NCBI GenBank assembly: GCA_007844125.1
Contig: CM017570.1
Coordinates: 51,750,609-51,814,608 of the forward strand
Source of the DNA: Sinonovacula constricta
Lineage: Eukaryota; Mollusca; Bivalvia; Cardiida; Solecurtidae
Direction of reading: 5' to 3'
Length of the DNA: 64,000 nt
This document shows positions 43,301 to 55,300 of the stretch, one piece after another (within the stretch, counting starts at the first letter, position 1; every line of letters starts with the position of its first letter). The notes below the pieces were generated by a model, which worked only from the letters and a program-made list of their open reading frames with translations, did not search any database and was not told the origin of the DNA. The position numbers and the translations under genes are program-made.

Positions 43301-46300
43301 GATGTCAATCTGGTGCAATATAAATATGGTAGTTATTTCTTGGCATTGTCTTGTTTATTTCTTTACAATTTCTTGTTTTTTTCTTTTTGTAGCATTGTAT
43401 ATTAATAGTTAAGAAAACAAAGGAACAAATTAAAATCAATATTTAGTTCGGCTAATGTAATATTTTGTCTACAAAACTAGTGATTGTAAATTTTCTCTTT
43501 CCTATTTCACAGGCCTTGCACTGTGTTTTTATGTTTTAACGATTTTGAAGATTTGAATAAATTTTACAGAGTTTTAGATTTGTTGTAAAGTAATGTTAAT
43601 TTCTCACAAAATTATTTGAACTTTTACTCATATTTGAAGTGTATGTTTCATTAGAGAACAGAAGAATCTTTTGTTTACCCGATATTTAGCTAAACACTTA
43701 TTTAACTGGTAGTTTTACCTTTCTCTATACTTTTTCTTAAGATAACAAGTTATTAAGCTTTAATCGTTTTCCTGTGAGAAATAATATAAAACATTTTGCA
43801 AGAAATCAGAAAAAACAAAAACATAAAGAATTTTGTTTATCTGTATTGAATTTAATTCCTAATTCTATTGTTGTTGTTTTTATCAGAGTATGTGAGGTAT
43901 AGTTTTTCAACAATCAAGTCCAGGTATTGCAGATATTAGCCATCCGGATTGTTAAATTGATTTTGAGAAGCACTTACATGATTATAATTATCTCCCTTGG
44001 CAGGTAGGTGTGGCTGTTCAGGAAGCGAGAGAGGCATGGCAGAGAGAGTGCACACGTAAGATGGCGCTGAACACCTCATCGGCTCATGTATCCCAAGGAC
44101 TTCTGAAGGAGGTTTGTGCCACCATCAGTCTTGTTAATTCTTGCTTGCTGCATTTCGTACACCCATACTTCATTGAACTCTCTTTGTTGATAGATTTGGA
44201 AACAACTTCCTTCAACTAATAAGAATCCCAATCAACTCCCCACTTTCTGGGTAGAACCAGTTCTTAGGTAGAAACTCAGTTGCCATATCTAAGACTCTGT
44301 GATTGTTAAATCAAAACTATTTGCTTACGGAAATTAAAAACTCCTGTTCATAACAGTGACATCCCTTTATGATTTCAGCAAATAGACATTAAATTTTGGT
44401 AGTGTTATATTTTGCCAAATCCGTACATTGCTGTTTAAAAGTCTTGTAAAACAACAACCATTGCAGGTATAATGACTGGAAAACGTTTCAATCCAACATA
44501 TTTGAATTTAATTTGAATTTAAACCACTCTTCTTCAGGAGATAGAGAATCTGCAGACAGAACTGTTGAAAAAAACAGAGAACTGGGGTCGAGAGAAACAG
44601 GAACTGATGGTGCAGAAGGATACAGAGCGTCGTGAGGCACTGGAATCTCTGCGTCTGGAGACGGAGAATGAGTACCAGCAATTGGTTCAACAACACAGTT
44701 CTACGCTAGAGGCCGCACTTAAGACAGCCAGGGACCAGCATACTAAAGACAAGGTAGGGGTAACATTATATATGTCTCGCATCTCTAACAATACAGTTCT
44801 ACGCTAGAGGCCGCACTTAAGTCAGCCAGGGACCAGCATACTAAAGACAAGGTAGGGGTAACATTATATATGTCTCCCATCTCTAACAATACAGTTCTAC
44901 GCTAGAGGCCGCACTTAAGTCAGCCAGGGACCAGCATACTAAAGACAAGGTAGGGGTAACATTATATATGTCTCCCATCTCTAACAATACAGTTCTACGC
45001 TAGAGGCCGCACTTAAGTCAGCCAGGGACCAGCATACTAAAGACAAGGTAGGGGTAACATTATATATGTCTCCCATCTCTAACAATACAGTTCTACGCTA
45101 GAGGCCGCACTTAAGTCAGCCAGGGACCAGCATACTAAAGACAAGGTAGGGGTAACATTATATATGTCTCCCATCTCTAACAATACAGTTATATGCTAGA
45201 GGCCTGACAGCCGAGACCAGCATACTAAAAACTAGATAGGAGTAACATAATATGTCCCATCTCCCAACACAGCTCTATACTATAGGCTGCACTTAAGACA
45301 GCCAGGGACCAGCATTACTAAAGACAAGGTAGGGGTAAGATTATATATATGTGTCCCATCTCCCAAGACAGCTCTATACTATAGGCTGCACTTAAGACAG
45401 CCAGGGACCAGCATTACTAAAGACAAGGTAGGGGTAAGATTATATATATATGTCCCATCTACCAAGACAGCTCTATACTATAGGCTGCACTTAAGACAGC
45501 CAGGGACCATTAAGGTCATTTATTACGTGACAATAAAAAAATGAATTTTTTTAAGGTGGTCGTATAGAGCAAGTGGTCTCCAGTTAGGGGCGTTCACATG
45601 GTCACTCTGAAGCCGAAATTTGTCCACACTACTTCTTTGCTACCAGTCATCAGATTTTGATTAGTCTTTACATTACTGTCAAGTACCAAGTCTTGTTGCA
45701 TTAATCAAATGCATTTCATGAATGTCTTGATTTTAATTAAGTTATGGCTTGGTAATATTGGTTACAGTAACTGGTAAAGCAGTTTCTGGGGGTATTCACT
45801 ATGTCTGGTAGTCCCTGCCTTTCTTAATATATCACAACAGTTTCTGGGGGTATTCACTATGTCTAGTAGTCCCTGCCTTTCTTAATATATCACAACAGCT
45901 AAATGCAAGAGTCACCAGATGTTTTGCTAAACATACGGAAAAAAAGAATACAACACCTAATCTGACAGCTGTATTTTATTTGACAGGCTGAGCTTGAGGA
46001 GCGTTACCAAAACCAGATGCGGCTACTACAAGAGCGCTTACAGAAAGAAAAGCTCTTGATGGAGCGACACCTGAGTGAGCTGTCCTGTGAACTTAACAAG
46101 TGGCGTAATTCCGACAACACGTCTAGCAAGGAGGTGCAGCGACTACAGGCTCAACTAAACAAATTAAAGGTGGGATGTTACTTTAATGTCCAGGAAGAAT
46201 TTTCCTTGAAAGTCTTTATATAGCAGCCTCACTCTCCATCATATCCTTGAGTCTGTGGGACTTACAGTTCTTCAATAAAACTTCACCATCTCAAAGACAA

Positions 46301-49300
46301 ACTGTTGAAGGAAACAAGGGCAACCATAAGAGTGAAGGTCATATTCAAAGTGATTGTCATATTTGAGGTGATTACATCTTCAGGTTATATGTCATTTTCA
46401 GGCAAATTTCTTGTTCTGCTTGTTATCCGATGCTCTTCAGTTAAAATTTGTCCAAATAATGCCAGACACAACATCCAGACACCAAGTCATCAAATCATGG
46501 AACTTAGAAGTCAAGTGTAACCATGGAAGCTATAGCATTACTACTTTCTACAATTATGGTATAATACACATGATTGAACCCAGTCCTCCTGTTCATGGTG
46601 TCCACATTCTACTACTGGGTAATCATGGCACTAGTGATGATAACTAGGGATCAGAAAAGTTACTGTTTTACCTTCTTAAGCTGTTGATCTGTTGACATGA
46701 ACAAAATCACACTTATCTGTTCTTACTTTGCTACTTGAAGTGCTTGGTAATCTAAGTTTTTGCTACTTGAAGTGCTTGGTAATCTAAGTTTTTGCTACTT
46801 GAAGTGCTTGGTAATCTAAGTTTTTGCTACTTGAAGTGCTTGTTAATCTAAGTTTTTGCTACTTGAAGTGTTTGTTAATCTAAGTTTTTGCTACTTGAAG
46901 TGTTTGTTAATCTAAGTTTTTGCTACTTGAAGTGCTTGGTAATCTTAATTGACAGATTTTATAACAAAAAGATTAACTTTTGCAATCTTAAAAATAATTG
47001 AAAGATTCTCTTCAGTTTCATTATACACTTAGACAAAAAAAGCTGAACAAAACTAATAGAAACCTTTTATTTCAGAACCAGGATGATGGTGGCAAATCAG
47101 CCCAGAAAGTGACAGAGCTTGAAACAAAGTTAAAAGAGATTGAAGCCAAAGTTTTAAAATTAACCAATGAAATTACAGAATTTGAAAAGAAAAATTCCGA
47201 ATTATCCAATCAAAATGATTTACTAAAAAGAAATACAAAAGACTTAACAGATCAGTTGAATGAGATTCAGAAAAAGAAAATGGAATTAGACATTCAAAAT
47301 GAAAAAATCATTCAGAAGAACAAAGAATTATCCAACCAAATAGATGAAATAAGCCATAAGAATAAAGAATTATCCAATCAAAATGAAGAAATATGCCAGA
47401 AAAACAAAGCATTAACCAATGAGAATGAAGGTTTTGTTAGTAAGAATAAGGAATTGACAGATACAATTAATGAGGTGAAGAAACACAATGTTGAGTTGAA
47501 AACTAACAATGAGAACAATGAGAAGAGAGTTAAAGAGTTGATGAACGAACTACAGAGTGTGTCAGGAAAGGTTGCTGAGTATGACAGGGTGGCAGCTGAT
47601 TTACAGAAAGCCAAGGATCTTCTGAGGGAGTTTAAAGATGAGCTCAGTGATACCCAGAGTAAATGTCAACGCTTCCGACACGATGCTCAAGATCTTCACG
47701 CCAAACTGGCCCGCTCTGAACAGAATCAGAGCAAATCTCAGGTATTGTGTTTGCCAAATATAATGTTTATCTGGAGAGAAAATAGTTTTCTGACACAAGA
47801 CTTTAACAGTCCAAGATTGCAAAGCTTTATGTTCAAATAGTTTTGGTATGAACAAATTTATTTTATTCACTAAGCTTATTTACATTGTAACAAGTTTACT
47901 CATGCATCAGAAATGTACAGTTAGTAAATTGATAGAAAAATTTAAAACTTAATCTTTTAATGATGTTAACTTTGTGATGGCATCAAAACAAAAGAGAGTA
48001 ATTGTCAGTTTTTCTCTCTTAAATAATATTAAAGTTTGCAAATTTTAGAACGAAAAGTACCTTTGTCTATAGATATTTTTAATTTTTAGAACATTTATTA
48101 GTTTATTCGAGAAAAAATCTCTACCATTCTTGAGAATCTCCCTGAGATTAGTTTAAAAAAAACAAAAAAACTTCTGTCCGACAGGCGGAATTGGACCGAC
48201 TGCATGAAGAAAGGAGCCATCTGCTTGATGCTGTGAAGTCCATCGAGGAATCGTATCGAGCAGACATGGCTGCCTATCAGCAGAAACTTCAGGAGAGCAA
48301 CGCCCGCTCAGCGAAATCAGAGAAAATCCTCCAGGATATGAAGCACAAATACAGGTGAGATGGAAGTTCCAGTCTGATTCAAGTTTAGTTGAAGTTTGTA
48401 GTATCATTGTTAAATACAGGTGAGATTGAAGTTCCAGTCTGATTCAAATTTAGTTAAAGTTTGTAGTATCATTGTTAAATACAGGTGAGAAGTTCCATTC
48501 TGATTCAAGTTTAGTTGAAGTTTGTATTATCATTGTTAAATACGGGTGAGATTAAAGTTCCAGTCTGATTCAAATTTAGTTGAAGTTTGTAGTATCATTG
48601 TTAAATACAGGTGAGAAGTTCCAGTCTGATTCAAGTTTAGTTGAAGTTTGTAGTATCATTGTTAAATACAGGTGAGATTGAAGTTCCAGTCTGATTCAAA
48701 TTTAGTTAAAGTTTGTAGTATCATTGTTAAATACAGGTGAGAAGTTCCAGTCTGATTCAAATTTAGTTGAAGTTTGTAGTATCATTGTTAAATACAGGTG
48801 AGATTGAAGTTCCAGTCTGATTCAAGTTTAGTTGATGTTTGTAGTATCATTGTTAAATACAGGTGAGAAGTTCCAGTCTGATTCAAGTTTAGTTGAAGTT
48901 TGTAGTATCATTGTTAAATACAGGTGAGATTGAAGTTCCAGTCTGATTCAAGTTTAGTTGAAGTTTGTAGTATCATTGTTAAATACAGGTGAGATTGAAG
49001 TTCCAGTCTGATTCAAGTTTAGTTAAAGTTTGTAGTATCATTGTTAAATACAGGTGAGATTGAAGTTCCAGTCTGATTCAAGTTTAGTTGAAGTTTGTAG
49101 TATCATTGTTAAATACAGGTGAGATTAAAGTTTTAGTCTGATTCAAGTTTAGTTGAAGTTTGTAGTATCATTGTTAAATACGGGTGAGATTAAAGTTCCA
49201 GTCTGATTCAAGTTTAGTTGAAGTTTGTAGTATCATTGTTAAATACGGGTGAGATTAAAGTTCCAGTCTGATTCAAGTTTAGTTGAAGTTTGTAGTATCA

Positions 49301-52300
49301 TTGTTAAATACAGGTGAGAAGTTCCAGTCTGATTCAAGTTTAGTTGAAGTTTGTAGTATCATTGTTAAATACGGGTGAGATTAAAGTTCCAGTCTGATTC
49401 AAGTTTAGTTGAAGTTTGTAGTATCATTGTTAAATACGGGTGAGATTAAAGTTCCAGTCTGATTCAAGTTTAGTTGAAGTTTGTAGTATCATTGTTAAAT
49501 ACGGGTGAGATTAAAGTTCCAGTCTGATTCAAGTTTAGTTGAAGTTTGTAGTATCATTGTTAAATACGGGTGAGATTAAAGTTCCAGTCTGATTCAAGTT
49601 TAGTTGAAGTTTGTAGTATCATTGTTAAATACAGGTGAGAAGTTCCAGTCTGATTCAAGTTTAGTTGAAGTTTGTAGTATCATTGTTAAATACGGGTGAG
49701 ATTAAAGTTCCAGTCTGATTCAAATTTAGTTAAAGTTTGTAGTATCATTGTTAAATACAGGTGAGATTGAAGTTCCAGTCTGATTCAAGTTTAGTTAAAG
49801 TTTGTAGTATCATTGTTAAATACAGGTGAGATTGAAGTTCCAGTCTGATTCAAGTTTAGTTGAAGTTTGTAGTATCATTGTTAAATACGGGTGAGATTAA
49901 AGTTCCAGTCTGATTCAAGTTTAGTTGAAGTTTGTAGTATCATTGTTAAATACGGGTGAGATTAAAGTTCCAGTCTGATTCAAGTTTAGTTGAAGTTTGT
50001 AGTATCATTGTTAAATACGGGTGAGATTAAAGTTCCAGTCTGATTCAAGTTTAGTTAAAGTTTGTAGTATCATTGTTAAATACAGGTGAGATTGAAGTTC
50101 CAGTCTGATTCAAGTTTAGTTGAAGTTTGTAGTATCATTGTTAAATACAGGTGAGATTAAAGTTCCAGTCTGATTCAAGTTTAGTTGAAGTTTGTAGTAT
50201 CATTGTTAAATACGGGTGAGATTAAAGTTCCAGTCTGATTCAAGTTTAGTTGAAGTTTGTAGTATCATTGTTAAATACAGGTGAGATTGAAGTTCCAGTC
50301 TGATTCAAGTTTAGTTGAAGTTTGTAGTATCATTGTTAAATACGGGTGAGATTAAAGTTCCAGTCTGATTCAAGTTTAGTTGAAGTTTGTAGTATCATTG
50401 TTAAATACAGGTGAGATTGAAGTTCCAGTCTGATTCAAGTTTAGTTGAAGTTTGTAGTATCATTGTTAAATACAGGTGAGATTGAAGTTCCAGTCTGATT
50501 CAAGTTTAGTTAAAGTTTCTAGTATCATCAATTAGTGTGGCCCTAATATTGCATGTGTGTGCATTCACAGAATATGGTTATTCAAAGATTAAAAAGAACA
50601 AATTATTACTAATAAATAGTTATGGCTTAGTTTGTATAGTAATCTTATCAAGATAAGGTATATATGACAATCAATCCAGGCGCTCAACAGTATGACAACT
50701 ACCTTATAAGTTAGCTGCTGCCCTATTGTCCATGCAAACTTTAATGTAAGAACTTATTATCATGTATTGGTGAAAGGTTCACCTCCAGCAATACTAAACT
50801 AGTTTAAAAGATTTGGCATGACCTGTATTATCAACACATAAAAGACTTTGATTTGTTTCTATGACATGCAGGTTGGCCCTGGAGAGTTACCGAGCAGCGT
50901 TGGAAGCTGAGAATGAGGAGGCGATGAAGGTGATGAAACGAAAACATGAGTCCATCCTGGAGGCTATCAGTCGACAACAGAACCCTGATAGAGAGGGGTC
51001 AGCAAAAACTGGTGACGGAAATCTGGATAAGTCACGTAACAGTCAGGTAAATACCATTATCATGTCTGTGTATAAGTAAAGTGTGTGATTAAATAGCCAA
51101 GTAGATGTCTTAGATAGTTATTGTGATGGATAAAAGATGCCCTTGAATGATCGAAGTCTTGTTTTTTTACCTCATCTTAATAATTAATCAGGGTAATTAA
51201 GATAGTGTAGAGACAGATCAGCCAGGTCAAATCAAGATCTAGACATTTTTCTATTTCTCTTGTATACTTTGTCTTTGCTTTTAACACATACCTACAAGTA
51301 TGGACTTGAATACTGAATACTTAAATAATATTGTTAATATTATATTAAATATTAATATTAAAATAAATGTGGCAAATTTGCTTAGAAACATTTCCTAAAT
51401 ATTTTTGTCTACTGGACGTTTTGACAGACATCAGTGGGTAACATAGAAGACACAGTGCAGGAACTAAGGAGTCACTACCTGGATACAGTGGCCAAGATTA
51501 AAGGTAATGTGATCATCTACGAAATGAACTAAACAAGCAATTCACACAAAGATTTACAGAAACTTCTTTAATCATTTACCATCAAGCAGGAGTAGGACAC
51601 TCGTTTTGATAGACAAATTCCAAACATGTGAATAGTTAAACATAAAAACACCAAGTGCTTTGAGTGGCAAGAAAAAAAATCAAGGAAAGAAAAGAAGAGT
51701 TGTCTTAGTGATAATGATTTCATGATTGTGAGACTTATAGTTTGGTAATATATTGTTTGTCTTTCTGCATTCTAGATGATGTACTGCGCCATGTAACCCA
51801 AACCAACATGAGAGCTGCAGAGACTGTCAAGACAGAGATTGATAAGGAGAGAACATCAACTTTCGAACAAATCAAAGATTTTTATCGCAAGCATGCGAAG
51901 CAGATTTTAGAGTCGGACAATGTTGGGTAAGAATAGACAGAAATTATTCATTTTAATACTTCTACTCACCAAAGTTTTGTAAATTGCTGATTTAGCATTT
52001 TCATTTTAATCCTTTATCATTCAGTATCAATAAATGGCATTTCTGTGACACACTTTCTACTATGGATGTATCCTTTTTCAAAAGTCATTTGATAGCACAT
52101 AATATTCATCAATTTGTTGTCATGACTATGTGTTAAATATTTCATATTTCTCATTTCCAACTCATCATTTTTCTACTTTCCATTTACAAGTAACTATTTC
52201 CTGCTCATCATTTTCTGTTCTCTTTCTTTATTCACCTCTGTTGACATCTATCTTCCATTCAGGCGACGCACACATACCCAGGAAAAGTTCACAAAATGAT

Positions 52301-55300
52301 TTACAGATGGTAACTTTGAACACTTGGCTCTGGTTGAGCACTTGGCTCTGAACACTTGGCTCTGGTTGAACACTTGGCTCTGAACACTTGGCTCTGAGCA
52401 CTTGGCTCTGGTTGAACACATGGCTCTGAACACTTGGCTCTGGTTGAGCACTTGGCTCTGGTTGAGCACTTGGCTCTGGTTGAACACTTGGTGAGCACTT
52501 GGCTCTGGTTGAACACTTGGCACTGGTTGAACACTTGGCTCTGGCTGAGCACTTGGCTCTGGTTGAGCACTTGGCTCTGAACACGTGGCTCTGGTTGAAC
52601 ACTTGGCTCTGGTTGAACACTTGGCTCTGGTTGAGCACTTCGCTCTGAACACGTGGCTCTGGTTGAACACTTGGCTCAGGTTGAACACTTGGCTCTGGTT
52701 GAACACTTGGCTCTGGTTGAACACTTGGCTCTGAACACTTGGCTCAGGTTGAACACTTGACTCTGGTTGAACACTTGGCTCTGGTTTCAGATCATTCACT
52801 ATTCACAACCATCCATCTTAAAAATACAGAATAACGTTGCCCAAACTCACTGCTCACCATTACACTTTAAAATATATGGTCTGTGGTTAAAAAGTAATAC
52901 AAGAAAACATAGCAAGAGATATAGGAACTGTAAATAGACTAGCCAGCAAAAAGGAAAGAAAAGACAAAATTAAGTAGAAGCAAAACTTTAAAAAAATATT
53001 TTTGTTTGGGATTCAGTCCTGAAAACTCTGATATGTCAGTCAATGTTTTGCAGACTGCACCACAGAGACGTCTTGTATGCACGCTTCATGTATTGGTATA
53101 CAGCTTTCAACACAACATATGTTGGGAGTTTGATAGGTTTCACATTGTGCTTGTCACTTTATTTTTATTCACATCTAGCCAATGAAGGATCAATCACTAT
53201 TGTTTAGGTAAATCTAGTTTGCCATATTCTTATTTTGACATGTTTTAGCCATTATTGTATTGTTTCAGACAATTAGAATGGTTCAAATTGAATTTCAGGC
53301 TGGTTCTTGTCTTTCATGGTGATCACATCTTCAAACCACACATGCACCATTTTCTTACTTGTAATTTATGTACCTTATTCTCCTAAAAAGGGCCTGTCCC
53401 ATATTTTAGGATGAATTTTGTGGGAAAGGGAAGTTATATTCTTAGAAGTTTTTTTTATCTGAGACCTGACCCACAAGTCGATGTTATAATAGAACCTTCA
53501 AATAGAAGTCAAGAATTGCCTGCAGGTGGAATGTATGAAATACCTACAGATCACAAATGAAAGTCACAAAATATCTACAACTGGAAGCTACAAACATTTC
53601 AACAATTCATTTATATATGGATACTCATTTGGAAGGGGCCTTCAATGGAATGTTAGAAGAATGCTGAATATTTTGCAATAATGTTGCCATTTTCACATTT
53701 CTACCTACTTATGTTGCACTGTGCACTGTGTTTGGGATGTTTAAAACATGTATATTTGCAACATCATATTCACAACATCACTACATTAATTCTTTACTAC
53801 ACACTGAAGTTGGGAAATGTTTGCCATTTATTTATATTGACAGTTACACTGACATTTATATTGACAGATTTCTCAACGGTTATCTTGACAGTTATGGCAA
53901 TATTTAAATAGACAGTTAAGTCAACAGTTATACCAACAGTTATATCAAAAGTTACATCAACAGTCATATCAACAGTTACATCAACAGTTACATCAACAGT
54001 TATATCAACAGTAACATCAACAGTTACATCAACAATTACATCAACAGTTATATCAACAGTTACATTAACATTTATAGTGACATTATGTCAACTTATATCA
54101 ACAGTTGTATTAACAGTTATATCAACAGTTACATCAACAGTTACATTAACATTTATAGTGACATTATGTCAACTTATATCAACAGTTGTATTAACAGTTA
54201 TATCAACAGTAACATCAACAGTTATATCAACAGTTACATCAACAGTTATATCAACAGTTACATTAACATTTATAGTGACATTATTTCAACTTATATCAAC
54301 AGTTGTATCAACAGTTATATCAACAGTTACATCAACAGTTATATCAACAGTTACATTAACATTTATAGTGACATTATGTCAACTTATATCAACAGTTGTA
54401 TTAACAGTTACTTTGACTTATATTGATTCTTATATTGACATTGTTACAAAATTTTTGACACTTCTTGCACCACTCTCAGCTTATTGACACCATATTTAAT
54501 GACATAGTCCATATTTCCATCTTATTCATGAAAGCACATTCATTACTGGTCAGTTTTCTGTCATATTCATTACTGGTCAGTTTTCTGTCACATTCATTAC
54601 TGGTCAGTCTTCTGTCACATTCATTACTGGTCAGTTTTCTGTCATATTCATTACTGGTCAGTCTTCTGTCACATTCATTACTGGTCAGTTTTCTGTCATA
54701 TTCATTACTGGTCAGTCTTCTGTCATATTCATTACTGGTCAGTTTTCTGTCATATTCATTACTAGTCAGTTTTCTGTCATATTCATTACTGGTCAGTTTT
54801 CTGTCATATTCATTACTGGTCAGTCTTCTGTCATATTCATTATTGGTCAGTCTTCTGTCATATTCATTACTAGTCAGTTTTCTGTCATATTCATTATTGG
54901 TCAGTTTTCTGTCACATTCATTATTGGTCAGTCTTCTGTCACATTCATTATTGGTCAGTCTTCTGTCACATTCATTACTGGTCAGTCGTCTATCATATTC
55001 ATTACTGGTCAGTTTTCTGTCATATTCATTACTGGTCAGTTTTCTGTCATATTCATTACTGGTCAGTTTTCTGTCATATTCATTACTGGTCAGTCTTCTG
55101 TCATATTCATTACTGGTCAGTCTTCTGTCCGATTCATTTCTGGCCAGTTTTCTGTCAAATTCATTTCTTCCTTTTTTCAGTGTGATGACCATGCAATATT
55201 TATAAACACAATAAACTAAAGAATAAACCAATGTAAATATAATAAATATCAATATTTGAGAAATAAACAACATTAAAGGAGGTCTGTACATGGGCCTCTA

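Noticed and set aside
54465..55291. Hydrophobic 246-residue + ORF and charged 271-residue - ORF
   Set aside because: Both read the 27-bp array; composition is periodic and there is no independent coding evidence.
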